From the NCBI RefSeq assembly GCF_039541115.1, contig NZ_BAABFP010000002.1:1106747-1170746 (forward strand): 64,000 nucleotides of DNA, given 5' to 3'. A program made the translations under genes and the position numbers. Of this stretch, positions 41,944 to 50,315 are shown piece by piece. Below the pieces are notes generated by a model. The model did not search any database. It saw only the letters and a program-made list of their open reading frames with translations, and was not told the origin of the DNA. Source of the DNA: Angustibacter luteus (GTDB lineage Bacteria > Actinomycetota > Actinomycetes > Actinomycetales > Angustibacteraceae). The stretch's first letter is position 1. The number at the start of each line of letters is the position of its first letter.

Positions 41944-41982
41944 GTGGCGCCGGTACGGCCCCACGCCCGCAGGTCAGGTTGA
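41944..41982 (+). CDS. Possible leaderless upstream ORF (12 codons) before disA
   Basis: TACGAT (41931-41936) lies exactly 7 bases before a GTG at 41944, the same layout as other leaderless starts in this window. The frame reads MAPVRPHARRSG and stops at TGA 41980-41982, 24 bases before the preferred disA start. It may be a real leader peptide that affects disA translation, or just the 5' leader of the disA mRNA. Confidence 0.3.
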   Translation: MAPVRPHARRSG

Positions 41983-42006
41983 CCACCGGTTCGGCAGGGG
42001 ATGCAC

Positions 42007-43092
42007 GTGGCGCAGATTGAGCTGAGCGAGGACGACCTGCTCCGGTCGACCCTTGCCGCCGCCGCGCCGGGAACGATGTTGCGCGAGGGTCTCGAGCGGA
42101 TCCTGCGTGGACGCACCGGCGCCCTGATCGTGCTCGGCACCGACAAGGTCGTCGACAGCATCGCCAGTGGCGGCTTCCCGCTCGAGGTCGAGTTCTCCCC
42201 CACCCGGCTGCGCGAGCTGGCCAAGATGGACGGCGCGATCGTGTGCGACCGGGAGGCCTCGCGGATCCTGCGGGCCGGCACCCAGCTGCTGCCCGACCCG
42301 TCGATCGAGACCACCGAGTCGGGCACCCGGCACCGCACTGCGGAGCGGGTCGCGAAGCAGACGGGTTACCCCGTGATCGCCGTGAGCCAGTCCATGCGGA
42401 TCATCGCGCTCTACGTGGGCAACCGGCGGCACGTGCTCGAGGACTCCAGCGCGATCATGTCCCGGGCGAACCAGGCGCTGGCGACCCTCGAGCGGTACAA
42501 GCTGCGGCTCGACGAGGTCACCGGCACGCTGTCCGCGCTGGAGATCGAGGACCTGGTCACCGTGCGCGACGTCGCGGCGGTGATCCAGCGGCTCGAGATG
42601 GTCCGCCGGATCAGTGACGAGATCTCCGGCTACGTCATCGAGCTCGGCAGCGACGGCCGGTTGCTCACCCTGCAGCTCGAGGAGCTCATCGGTGGCGTCG
42701 GCCCGGACCGCGAGCTGGTCATCCGCGACTACCTGAGCCCGGCGGCGACGACCGTCGACTTCAGCTCGATGCTCGCCGGTCTCGGCGCGCTGTCGTCGAC
42801 CGAGCTGCTCGACCTCAGCGCGGTGGCCCGGCTGATGGGCTACAGCGTCGTCGGCGACGCCCTCGACGCGGCGGTGAGCCCGCACGGGTACCGGCTGCTG
42901 TCGAAGGTGCCCCGCCTGCCCGGCGCGATCGTCGAGCGGCTCGTCGAGCACTTCGGCAGCCTGCAGAAGCTGCTGGCCGCCGGCCTGGAGGACCTGCAGG
43001 CCGTCGACGGCGTCGGCGAGGGCCGCGCGCGCGCCGTCCGCGAGGGTCTGAGCCGCCTCGCGGAGTCCAGCATCCTCGAGCGCTACGTCTAA
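42007..43092 (+). CDS. disA: Diadenylate cyclase DisA (DNA integrity scanning)
   Basis: DisA makes c-di-AMP from two ATP and slows when it meets branched DNA. The product has about 361 residues. The N-terminal DAC domain has [20 protein letters not shown] and [20 protein letters not shown] (DGA and RHR motifs). A linker helical domain follows, and the C-terminal helix-hairpin-helix DNA-binding region is [24 protein letters not shown] lies 6 bases before the GTG at 42007, so that start is preferred over the ATG at 42001. The gene follows radA. Confidence 0.95.
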   Translation: MAQIELSEDDLLRSTLAAAAPGTMLREGLERILRGRTGALIVLGTDKVVDSIASGGFPLEVEFSPTRLRELAKMDGAIVCDREASRILRAGTQLLPDPSIETTESGTRHRTAERVAKQTGYPVIAVSQSMRIIALYVGNRRHVLEDSSAIMSRANQALATLERYKLRLDEVTGTLSALEIEDLVTVRDVAAVIQRLEMVRRISDEISGYVIELGSDGRLLTLQLEELIGGVGPDRELVIRDYLSPAATTVDFSSMLAGLGALSSTELLDLSAVARLMGYSVVGDALDAAVSPHGYRLLSKVPRLPGAIVERLVEHFGSLQKLLAAGLEDLQAVDGVGEGRARAVREGLSRLAESSILERYV

Positions 43093-43215
43093 CCCCGCCC
43101 CCCCTCACCTGACACGGTGGCTGGCCCGGGTTGTCGCGACGCAACGTGCCGCCGCGACAGGAACGCGGCGACACCAGGCGGGCGTCGACGCAGGCAGCGC
43201 GAGGAACGAGGGAGC

Positions 43216-44106
43216 GTGGCGAGCGAGCTGGTGGGGGCGCTGGTCGGTTGGTACGACGCCAACGCCCGCGAGCTGCCGTGGCGCCAGCCGGACCGCACGG
43301 CCTGGGGCGTCCTGGTCAGCGAGGTGATGCTGCAGCAGACGCCCGTCCGCCGGGTCGAGCCGGTCTGGCGCACCTGGATGCAGCGCTGGCCCACCCCGAG
43401 CGACCTGGCGGCGGCGAGCGCGGGTGACGCCGTCCGGGCCTGGGAACGGCTCGGCTACCCGCGCCGCGCCCTGCGCCTGCACGCCGCCGCGACCCAGATC
43501 CGGGACCGGCACGCGGGCGTCGTCCCGGACGACCTCGACGAGCTGCGCGTTCTCGACGGCATCGGTGAGTACACGGCGGCTGCGGTGGCCACGTTCGCGT
43601 TCGGCCAGCGGCACGCCGTCCTGGACACCAACGTGCGGCGGGTGCTGGCCCGCGCCGTCCAGGGTCGCGCCCAGGCGGCCCCAGCCCTGACCGCCGCCGA
43701 GCGCGCCACGGCCACCAGCCTGCTCCCGGACGACGACGCCACTGCCGCCCGCTGGGCCATCGCCGTCATGGAGCTCGGCGCCCTCGTCTGCACCGCGCGC
43801 CAGCCGCAGTGCGGGGACTGCCCGATCGCCGACCGCTGCGCTTGGCAGCTGGCCGGCGCGCCGCCCTACGACGGACCTCCCCGCCGCGGCCAGACCTGGC
43901 ACGGCACGGACCGGCAGGTGCGCGGCCGGCTGCTGGCCGTGCTGCGCGCCGCCCACCGCCCGGTGCGGCGCGCCGACCTGGTCAGGGCGGTCCCGGACGA
44001 CGACCTGCGCGACCCGCACCAGCGCGACCGCTGCCTGGCCGGGTTGGTGCACGACGGGCTCGCCGAGCCCGGCCCGGACGACGACACGTACGCGCTGCCC
44101 GGCTGA
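43216..44106 (+). CDS. mutY: A/G-specific adenine DNA glycosylase
   Basis: MutY removes adenine paired with 8-oxoguanine. The 296-residue product has the catalytic glutamate region VSEVMLQQTPV, the helix-hairpin-helix LDGIGEYTAAAVATFAFG with the following aspartate AVLDTNVRRV, and a four-cysteine iron-sulfur loop (CTARQPQCGDCPIADRC). The C-terminus is short and lacks the NUDIX-like recognition domain of longer MutY proteins, as in many actinobacteria. The GTG at 43216 was chosen from the family start and nearby GAGGG. It follows disA and radA. Confidence 0.93.
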   Translation: MASELVGALVGWYDANARELPWRQPDRTAWGVLVSEVMLQQTPVRRVEPVWRTWMQRWPTPSDLAAASAGDAVRAWERLGYPRRALRLHAAATQIRDRHAGVVPDDLDELRVLDGIGEYTAAAVATFAFGQRHAVLDTNVRRVLARAVQGRAQAAPALTAAERATATSLLPDDDATAARWAIAVMELGALVCTARQPQCGDCPIADRCAWQLAGAPPYDGPPRRGQTWHGTDRQVRGRLLAVLRAAHRPVRRADLVRAVPDDDLRDPHQRDRCLAGLVHDGLAEPGPDDDTYALPG

Positions 44107-44162
44107 CCGGCCCGGCTGACCGGCCCGGCTGACCGGCCCGGCTGACCGGCCCGGCTGACCGG
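44101..44162 (+). repeat. 13-base tandem repeat across the mutY stop codon
   Basis: GGCTGACCGGCCC is repeated four times exactly and a fifth time in part. The mutY stop TGA is in the first unit. The copies end 22 bases before the next gene start. Repeats of this type can change copy number by slippage. Confidence 0.9.
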
Positions 44163-44184
44163 TCGGGAGTAGGGTGCTGCGATT

Positions 44185-44979
44185 GTGCGCGCCTTCCTCG
44201 TCCTGGTCCGCGCAGGCTTCACGCGGTACGCGGCGTACCGGACGGCGTCGGTCGCCGGGGCGCTGACCAACACGGTGTTCGGCGTGGTCAAGGCCAGCAT
44301 CACGATCGCCGCGATCGCAGCAGCCGGCGGTGCCATCGCCGGCTACGACGCCCAGCAGGGCGCGACGTACAGCTGGCTGTGCCAGTCCCTGGTCGCGACG
44401 GTCGGTCTGTTCGGCTGGCGCGAGCTCGCCGACCGCATCCGCACCGGGGACATCGCGGTCGACCTGGCCCGGCCCCTGGACCTGCAGCTGTCCGGGCTGG
44501 CCAGCGACCTGGGCCGCGGCGCCTACATGCTCCTCCCCCGCGGCCTGCCACCCCTGCTCGTCGGTTTCGCCTTCTTCGGCGTCGCCCTGCCACGCGAACC
44601 CCTGCCCTACCTGCTGGCCGCCCTGAGCATCCCGATGGCCGTCGCGATCTCCTACGCGTGCCGCTTCGCCGTCAACCTCACCGCGTTCTGGCTGATGGAC
44701 GTGCGCGGCACGCTCACGCTCTACGTGGTGGCCAGCAACGTGCTGTCCGGGCTGATCGTGCCGGTCGCCTGGTTCCCGGGCTGGATGAGCACGATCGCGC
44801 ACGCCACCCCGTTCCCGTCGATGCTGCAGGTGCCGGTCGACGTCCTGTCCGGTCGGGTGCACGGTTGGGCCGCGGTCGAGCTGCTGGTCGTCCAGGCCGC
44901 CTGGCTTGCCGCGACGCTGCTGCTCGGCCGGGTCGTCCTGGCGCGGGCCACCCGCAAGCTGGTGGTGCAGGGTGGCTGA
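44185..44979 (+). CDS. ABC-2 family exporter permease (first subunit)
   Basis: The 264-residue product has about six membrane helices and a loop reading GWRELADRIRTGDIAVDLAR, characteristic of the ABC-2 (DUF990-type) permeases found in pairs with an ATPase. TAGGGT lies 9 bases before the GTG, so the leader would be at most a few bases. It overlaps the second permease gene by 8 bases. Confidence 0.87.
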   Translation: MRAFLVLVRAGFTRYAAYRTASVAGALTNTVFGVVKASITIAAIAAAGGAIAGYDAQQGATYSWLCQSLVATVGLFGWRELADRIRTGDIAVDLARPLDLQLSGLASDLGRGAYMLLPRGLPPLLVGFAFFGVALPREPLPYLLAALSIPMAVAISYACRFAVNLTAFWLMDVRGTLTLYVVASNVLSGLIVPVAWFPGWMSTIAHATPFPSMLQVPVDVLSGRVHGWAAVELLVVQAAWLAATLLLGRVVLARATRKLVVQGG

Positions 44980-45784
44980 CCTGCTCCGGGACCTGCCGGC
45001 CTACCGGGTGCTCCTCGGCAGCCGGCTGGCGTCCCAGACCGCCTACCGGACGAGCTTCGCGCTGGACCTGCTGGGCCAGCTCGGGCTGGCCCTGCTCGAG
45101 CTCAGCGAGATCTACGTGGTGTTCCACAACGTCGACGCGCTCGGCGGGCTCGCATTCGGCCCGGCACTGCTCGTCTTCGCCCTGGCGAACGTCTCCTGGT
45201 CGATCGCGGACACGGTCGTCGGGCACCTGGACACGCTGCCGAGCTACATCCGCACCGGCACCCTCGACGCCATGCTGCTGCGCCCGCTGCCGGCCCTCGC
45301 CCAGCTGGTCACCAGCGACCTGTCGCTGCGCCGGCTGGCCCGGACCGCGATGGGCGTCGTCGTCCTCGTCGTCGCGCTGCCCATCGCGATCGACGACTGG
45401 ACGCCGGCCAAGGTCGTCCTCCTCGTGATCACACCGGTGACCGGCGCCGCGATCTTCGCGGCCCTGTTCGTCGGGGCCGCCGGCGCGCAGTTCTGGCTGG
45501 TGGACGGCGGTGAGATGACGAACGCGTTCACGTACGGCTCGTCGTACGTGTCCAGCTACCCGACGAGCGTGCTGCACTCGGTGGCCCGGGTGTTCTTCAC
45601 CTTCGTCGTCCCGGCCGCCTTCGTCAGCTACCTGCCGACCCTGGTCCTCACCGACCAGGCCGGCCCGCCGGGGCTGCCGGCGTGGCTGGGCTGGTTCACG
45701 CCGGTGATGGCGGCGCTGGCGTGGGCGGCGGCGCTGCTGTGGTGGCGTTTCGGACTTCGGCACTACACGGGAGCAGGCGGATGA
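44972..45784 (+). CDS. ABC-2 family exporter permease (second subunit)
   Basis: The product has 270 residues from the GTG at 44972, with six hydrophobic helices. The loop HLDTLPSYIRTGTLDAMLLR parallels the first subunit (RTGD/RTGT motif), so the two are probably diverged paralogues making a heterodimer. The stop overlaps the ATPase start (ATGA). Substrate unknown. Confidence 0.87.
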   Translation: MADLLRDLPAYRVLLGSRLASQTAYRTSFALDLLGQLGLALLELSEIYVVFHNVDALGGLAFGPALLVFALANVSWSIADTVVGHLDTLPSYIRTGTLDAMLLRPLPALAQLVTSDLSLRRLARTAMGVVVLVVALPIAIDDWTPAKVVLLVITPVTGAAIFAALFVGAAGAQFWLVDGGEMTNAFTYGSSYVSSYPTSVLHSVARVFFTFVVPAAFVSYLPTLVLTDQAGPPGLPAWLGWFTPVMAALAWAAALLWWRFGLRHYTGAGG

Positions 45785-46767
45785 GCGAGCAGGGCGCACG
45801 GGACGTGCTGACGGTGCGGGACCTGCGGCGCGAGTTCGTGCTGCGCCAGTCCGCCGGACGGGTCCGCCGCACCAAGCGCGTGGTCACGGCCGTGGACGAC
45901 ATCAGCTTCACGATCACCGCGGGCGAGGCCGTCGGCTACATCGGCGCGAACGGCGCGGGCAAGTCGACGACGATCAAGATGCTCAGCGGGATCCTGGTGC
46001 CGACGTCCGGGACCGTGCGCACCTGCGGACTCGACCCGGTGCGCCAGCGGCGGGAGCTGGCCCGGCACATCGGCGTCGTGTTCGGTCAGCGCAGCCAGCT
46101 GTGGTGGGACCTCCCGCTGGTCGAGTCGTTCCGGGTGCTGGCCGCGATCCACGGGCTGCCGGACGGCGCGTGGCAGACCCGCCGGGACGAGCTGGTGGAC
46201 CGCTTGGAGATGGCCGACTTCCTCGCCCAACCGGTGCGCCAGCTGAGCCTGGGCCAGCGGATGCGCGGCGAGGTCGCGGCCGCACTGCTGCACTCGCCCG
46301 AGCTGGTGGTGCTGGATGAGCCGACGATCGGCCTCGACGTGCTGAGCAAGGAGCGGCTGAGGGCGTTCCTGCGCGCCGAGCGCGCTGAGCACGGCACCAC
46401 CCTGCTGCTCACCACGCACGACATGGGTGACATCGAGCGGCTGTGCGACCGCGTGCTGGTGGTCGACCACGGCCGGCTCGCCTACGACGGCACGCTGCCC
46501 GGCCTGGTCACCCGGGTCGGCGCGGACCGGGTGCTCGTGGTGGACCTGGTCGAGCCGTGGCCGGACCTGGTCGACGTCCCCGGCACCCGGCACGTCGGGT
46601 CGCAGGGTGACGGGCTGCGTCAACGGCTCGCGTTCGCACCCGAGACCACCACGGCCGCAACGGTTCTGGCTGCGGTCAGCGAGCGGGTCGAGGTGCGCGA
46701 CCTCGCGGTCGAGGAGCCGGACATCGAGGACGTCGTCCGCCGGCTGTACCTGTCCGCGCCGCGGTAG
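45781..46767 (+). CDS. ABC exporter ATPase of the two-permease system
   Basis: This 328-residue ATPase has Walker A GANGAGKSTTIK, Q-loop VVFGQRSQLWWDLPL, signature LSLGQRMRGEVAAALL, Walker B LVVLDEPTIGLD and the switch histidine TTHDMGD. The GQRSQLWWD and LSLGQRMR forms are typical of the NatA-like group paired with DUF990-type permeases. About 90 C-terminal residues follow the ATPase core. Export is inferred from the family. Confidence 0.9.
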   Translation: MSEQGARDVLTVRDLRREFVLRQSAGRVRRTKRVVTAVDDISFTITAGEAVGYIGANGAGKSTTIKMLSGILVPTSGTVRTCGLDPVRQRRELARHIGVVFGQRSQLWWDLPLVESFRVLAAIHGLPDGAWQTRRDELVDRLEMADFLAQPVRQLSLGQRMRGEVAAALLHSPELVVLDEPTIGLDVLSKERLRAFLRAERAEHGTTLLLTTHDMGDIERLCDRVLVVDHGRLAYDGTLPGLVTRVGADRVLVVDLVEPWPDLVDVPGTRHVGSQGDGLRQRLAFAPETTTAATVLAAVSERVEVRDLAVEEPDIEDVVRRLYLSAPR

Positions 46768-46785
46768 GCGCTCGAGCAGGACGGG

Positions 46786-47619
46786 TCAGCAGCCGGGCAC
46801 CGAGTCGAACCGGTAGCCGCGCGCCACCAGCTTCGGCAGCACGACCTTCAGTGCGGCCAGCGTCTGGGCCCGGTTGCCGCCACCGTCGTGCATCAGCACG
46901 GTCCGGCCGGGCCGGGCGTGCCGCAGCAGCTCGCGCTCGATGGACGCCGTGCCGGGCTTCGCCCAGTCGTCGGTGTCGACGTTCCACAGCACGATGCTCT
47001 GCCCCTGGGCGGCGGCGACCTGGCGCACGTGCGCGTCGACGGCACCGAAGGGCGGTCGCAGGCACGTCGCGCCGGCCGGGCCACCGGTGATCTCGCGGAT
47101 CAGCCGGGTGCCGGCCAGCTTGGTCAGGTTGCGGTGGTGCGAGGTGTGGCTGCCGACCGGTTGGCCCGCAGCGCGGACGAGCGCAGCGGTCCTGGGGTGC
47201 CGTCTGACCTCGTCACCGATCTCGAAGAACGTCGCCCGGACGTGGTACCGGTCGAGCAGGGCGAGGATCTGCGGCGTCCAGTGCGGGTCCGGCCCGTCGT
47301 CGAAGGTCAGGTAGACGACGTCCGGGCGCTGCTGCGGGCTGGTCGGCGTCCCCCCGGTGGGCAGCGGGCTGGCCGTCGGCGAGCTGGTCGGGGTGCTCGT
47401 CGGCGAGCTGGTGGGGGTGCTCGCGGTCGGCGAGGTGGCCGGCAGGCCGACGGGCAGGTGCGCGGACGGCGCGTGCTCGGCGGCGGTCGTGGACGACGTC
47501 CCGTGGTGGCGGCCCAGGGAGGCGCCGGCGGTGGGCGCGGACGCGGCGAGCGCCGCCAGCATGAGCGCCACCAGCACCACGGTCCGCGGCCTGCGCAGCC
47601 GGCCCCACGACTTGCGCAC
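46786..47619 (-). CDS. Secreted polysaccharide deacetylase (NodB/CE4)
   Basis: The 277-residue product has an N-terminal signal (TVVLVALMLAALAASAPTAG), a Ser/Thr/Pro linker and a NodB domain: VYLTFDDGPDPHWT with the metal aspartates, SHTSHH with the metal histidines, LRPPFGAVD and TVLMHDGGGN. It removes N-acetyl groups from peptidoglycan or another glycan on the cell surface. The GTG start at 47619 is used. It is convergent with the ABC ATPase gene. Confidence 0.92.
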   Translation of the reverse strand: MRKSWGRLRRPRTVVLVALMLAALAASAPTAGASLGRHHGTSSTTAAEHAPSAHLPVGLPATSPTASTPTSSPTSTPTSSPTASPLPTGGTPTSPQQRPDVVYLTFDDGPDPHWTPQILALLDRYHVRATFFEIGDEVRRHPRTAALVRAAGQPVGSHTSHHRNLTKLAGTRLIREITGGPAGATCLRPPFGAVDAHVRQVAAAQGQSIVLWNVDTDDWAKPGTASIERELLRHARPGRTVLMHDGGGNRAQTLAALKVVLPKLVARGYRFDSVPGC

Positions 47620-47636
47620 GGCGTCCAGCCCCTTCC

Positions 47637-48188
47637 TCAGTCGGTCGATGCCCCCCTCGCGCCGCTCGGCGGATCGAGCTCGAGCAGCATCCGGGTGTTG
47701 CCCAAGGTGTTCGGCTTGACCCGGTCCAGGTCGAGGAACTCGGCAACCCCTTCATCGTACGAGCGCAGGAGCTCCGCGTAGACATCCGGCGTCACCGGTG
47801 TGCCGTCAATCACCCGAAAGCCGTGCCGGGTGAAGAAGTCCACCTCGAACGTGAGGCAGAACAGCCGGTGGACGCCGAGCTCGACCGCCCGCTCGACGAG
47901 CGCGGCGAGCAGCGCCGCGCCCACCCCGAGCCCGCGGTACTCGTCGCCGACCGCGAGCGTGCGGACCTCGGCCAGGTCGTCCCAGAGCACGTGCAGCGCG
48001 CCGCACCCGGCGAGCCGGCCCTCGGCGCCGTCCACCACGACGAACTGCTGGAGCCCCTCGTAGTACGCGACGGTGTCCTTGCTGACCAGCACCCGGTCCC
48101 GGGCGAGCGGTTCCACGAGCGCACGGATCGCCCGGACGTCGGACGTCCGGGCGATCCGTACCTTGAAACCAGGGGCCATGGCGGCCAT
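47637..48188 (-). CDS. argA: Amino-acid N-acetyltransferase (ArgA-type GNAT)
   Basis: This 183-residue protein matches the short ArgA of mycobacteria (Rv2747): RIARTSDVRAIRALV at the start, GCGALHVLWDDLAEVRTLAV, YRGLGVGAALLAALV for acetyl-CoA, FTRHGFRVIDGTPVT, and EFLDLDRVKPNTLGNTRMLL near the end. It acetylates glutamate as the first step of arginine synthesis. Either the ATG at 48188 or the one at 48179 could be used. A perfect inverted repeat (48123-48159) lies inside the coding start. Confidence 0.9.
   Translation of the reverse strand: MAAMAPGFKVRIARTSDVRAIRALVEPLARDRVLVSKDTVAYYEGLQQFVVVDGAEGRLAGCGALHVLWDDLAEVRTLAVGDEYRGLGVGAALLAALVERAVELGVHRLFCLTFEVDFFTRHGFRVIDGTPVTPDVYAELLRSYDEGVAEFLDLDRVKPNTLGNTRMLLELDPPSGARGASTD
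48123..48159. repeat. Perfect 18-bp inverted repeat inside argA
   Basis: Positions 48123-48140 and 48142-48159 are perfectly complementary around one base. The arm reads ACGGATCGCCCGGACGTC. It covers argA codons for about residues 10-22, so both strands encode RIARTSDVRAIR-like peptides. In mRNA it would form a very stable hairpin near the 5' end of the gene. Confidence 0.95.
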
Positions 48189-48221
48189 TCTGCCGTCCGC
48201 CGCAGCCGCTGTGAGGGAGGG

Positions 48222-48965
48222 TCAGTTGCCCTGCGTGGTGGCGCCGGGGCGCTGGAAGGTGAGCTGGTCGCCGGTGCGGATGGTGCTGGCGTCGACGGTG
48301 CCGTCGTCCCCCGCCTGGCCGGTGACGAGCAGCTGCTCGCCGACCTTCACATCGGCCTTCGAGCCCTCCTTCGTCACGGAGTACTTCGTGCTGTCGGTGA
48401 CCTTGACCTTCACGGACCTGCCGTCCGCCGTCTTCACCGTGATGGTGTCGCCGTCGACCGCGGTCACCGTGCCGGTCGCCAGTCCGCGGCCCGGGCCACC
48501 CTGCCCCTGCGGTCCTGCCCCCTGCTGACCCTGCTGACCCTGCTGACCCTGCTGACCCTGCTGGCCCTGCTGACCCTGGCCGGGCGCACCCTGGCCCTGC
48601 AGGCCGTAGCCCCCGCGCGCGTTGCCGAACCCGTTGCGGCCGCTCGCTTGCACGGTGTCGTCGCCACCGACGGAGTGCCCGATGAGGGCGCCGACGACGC
48701 CGCCGACGACCAGCAGCGCGACGGCGAGCACGGCCATCGTGCTCTTCGGCAGGCCGGAGCCCGTCCGCCGCGGCGTCAGCTGCGGCTCCGCGGCGACCCC
48801 GGCCGGCGGGGCGGCCAGCGGGTCGTCCGCGTACGGGCCGGTCGGCGGCTGGGTCGGCTGCTGCTGGGTCGGCTGCTGCTGGGTCGGCTGCTGCTGGGTC
48901 GGCGGGGTCTGGCCCAGCGGCTGGGTCGCACCCGGCTCCACGGGCGGCTGGGTCTGGTCGCTCAT
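48222..48965 (-). CDS. Single-pass membrane protein with external DUF5666-like domain and Q-rich repeats
   Basis: GAGGAG lies 5 bases before the ATG at 48965. The 247-residue product has a cytosolic PTQQQ repeat region, one membrane helix (MAVLAVALLVVGGVVGALIG), a GQQ repeat stretch and a DUF5666-like beta domain (TGTVTAVDGDTITVKTADGR, VKVGEQLLVTGQ). It lies just downstream of the MacAB-like genes on the same strand and may be an accessory of that system. Function unknown. Confidence 0.78.
   Translation of the reverse strand: MSDQTQPPVEPGATQPLGQTPPTQQQPTQQQPTQQQPTQPPTGPYADDPLAAPPAGVAAEPQLTPRRTGSGLPKSTMAVLAVALLVVGGVVGALIGHSVGGDDTVQASGRNGFGNARGGYGLQGQGAPGQGQQGQQGQQGQQGQQGQQGAGPQGQGGPGRGLATGTVTAVDGDTITVKTADGRSVKVKVTDSTKYSVTKEGSKADVKVGEQLLVTGQAGDDGTVDASTIRTGDQLTFQRPGATTQGN
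48522..48575 (-). repeat. Six 9-base tandem repeats coding GQQ
   Basis: CTGCTGACC (one copy CTGCTGGCC) is repeated six times on the plus strand and encodes a GQQ run in the DUF5666-like protein. It could be slippage-prone. Confidence 0.85.
48851..48895 (-). repeat. Three 15-base tandem repeats coding TQQQP
   Basis: GGGTCGGCTGCTGCT is repeated three times exactly and encodes TQQQP units in the cytosolic part of the DUF5666-like protein. Confidence 0.85.
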
Positions 48966-49085
48966 TGCATCTCCTCGTTGTGCTGGTTCCCCCGCGCTGA
49001 CAGGACGCAGACGGGGCACTTGCGGTGGGCTCGGTGCCCCGTCCGTGACAGGTCACGGGGCGGGGCGGACGGAAGGGCCGGCGGG

Positions 49086-50315
49086 CTACTCATGACGCAG
49101 GGCGTCAATGGGTCGAAGCCGGGCGGCGCGGCCGGCGGGGTACCCGCCGAAGAACACGCCGATCACCACGCACACCGCAAGGGCGAGCGCGATCGACGAC
49201 GGCACCAGCACGGGCTCGATGCCGGAGATCGTGAAGTTGACGGTGACGAGCGCCGCCGCGACCCCGAGGACGCCGCCGAGCAGGCTCAGCGCTGTCGCCT
49301 CGGTGAGGAACTGGCCGAGCACGGCGCCGGTCCGCGCGCCGAGGGCCTTGCGGATGCCGATCTCGCGGGTCCGCTCGGTGACCGTGACCAGCATGATGTT
49401 GGTGATCCCGATGCCGCCGACGAGCAGGCTGATCCCGGCCACGGCGGCGAGCAGGACCGTGAACGTCTTGCTCGCCTCGGTGCGCGTGCTGAGCAGCTGC
49501 GACTGGTTGAGCACCCGGTAGGTGCGGTCGTTGCTGCTGGTCACCCCGAGCGCGTTGTCCAGGATCGAGGTGACCTCGGACTCGGCGACGTCCACGGTCG
49601 AGGCACCGGTGGCCTGCACGACCACCGAGCTGAGCGCGCCGTAGCCGGTCAGGCTGCGCTGCACCGTCGTGATGGGCGCGATGATCGTGTCACCGGCGTC
49701 CTGGAACCCGCTGGATCCCTTCTCTGCCAGGACCCCGACGACCGTGAGCCGCAGGTTGCCGACCGTGATCTGCTGGCCGACCGGGTTCTGCCCGCTGAAC
49801 AGGTTGTCGGCCGTGGTCGGGCCGATCACGGCGACCTGTCGGCTGGCGTCGACGTCGGCCTGGGTGAAGTAGGTGCCCTTGTCGACCGGGCTGTTGGTGG
49901 CCTCGAAGTACGAGACCGACGTCCCGACGATCGAGTTCACGGTGACGCTGGTGTCGCCGGCCGTCACCGTCGCGGACGTCGTCGCCTCGGGCGTCACGCT
50001 CTTGACGTCCGGCGCGAGGTCGGTGTTGGTCAGCTGGCGCGCCACCGACAGGGTGATCCCGCCGGACGTCAGCTGCTGCTGCTGTCCGCCGCCGCGGGCC
50101 GAGAAGCCGCGACCGCCCTGGCTGGACACGGTCAGCGTGTTGGTGCCGAGCTGCTCGATCGACGCCTCGATCGCCTTGGACGACCCGTTGCCGACCGCGA
50201 CCAGCACGATGACCGCGCCGACCCCGATCAGGATGCCGAGCGTCGTCAGGGTGGACCGCAACGGGTTCGCGGTCAGGCCGCGCAGGGCGGACCGGACGAC
50301 CTCGAGCGGGCTCAC
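49086..50315 (-). CDS. MacB-like ABC transporter permease (FtsX/MacB fold)
   Basis: The 409-residue product has the MacB plan: one N-terminal helix (LTTLGILIGVGAVIVLVAVG), a large external domain (about residues 45-275), then three C-terminal helices (LLAAVAGISLLVGGIGITNI, then RTREIGIRKALGARTGAVLG as the conserved loop). The GTG overlaps the ATPase stop (GTGA). With the ATPase and the adaptor it forms a tripartite-like system in a single-membrane cell. It may export peptides or sense envelope stress. Confidence 0.9.
   Translation of the reverse strand: MSPLEVVRSALRGLTANPLRSTLTTLGILIGVGAVIVLVAVGNGSSKAIEASIEQLGTNTLTVSSQGGRGFSARGGGQQQQLTSGGITLSVARQLTNTDLAPDVKSVTPEATTSATVTAGDTSVTVNSIVGTSVSYFEATNSPVDKGTYFTQADVDASRQVAVIGPTTADNLFSGQNPVGQQITVGNLRLTVVGVLAEKGSSGFQDAGDTIIAPITTVQRSLTGYGALSSVVVQATGASTVDVAESEVTSILDNALGVTSSNDRTYRVLNQSQLLSTRTEASKTFTVLLAAVAGISLLVGGIGITNIMLVTVTERTREIGIRKALGARTGAVLGQFLTEATALSLLGGVLGVAAALVTVNFTISGIEPVLVPSSIALALAVCVVIGVFFGGYPAGRAARLRPIDALRHE

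Noticed and set aside
44101-44162. CRISPR-like array
   Set aside because: The units are 13 bases in direct tandem without spacers, and no cas genes are present.
48522-48895. CRISPR-like or non-coding tandem repeats
   Set aside because: The repeats are multiples of three and encode GQQ and TQQQP runs in a protein with a good ribosome site.
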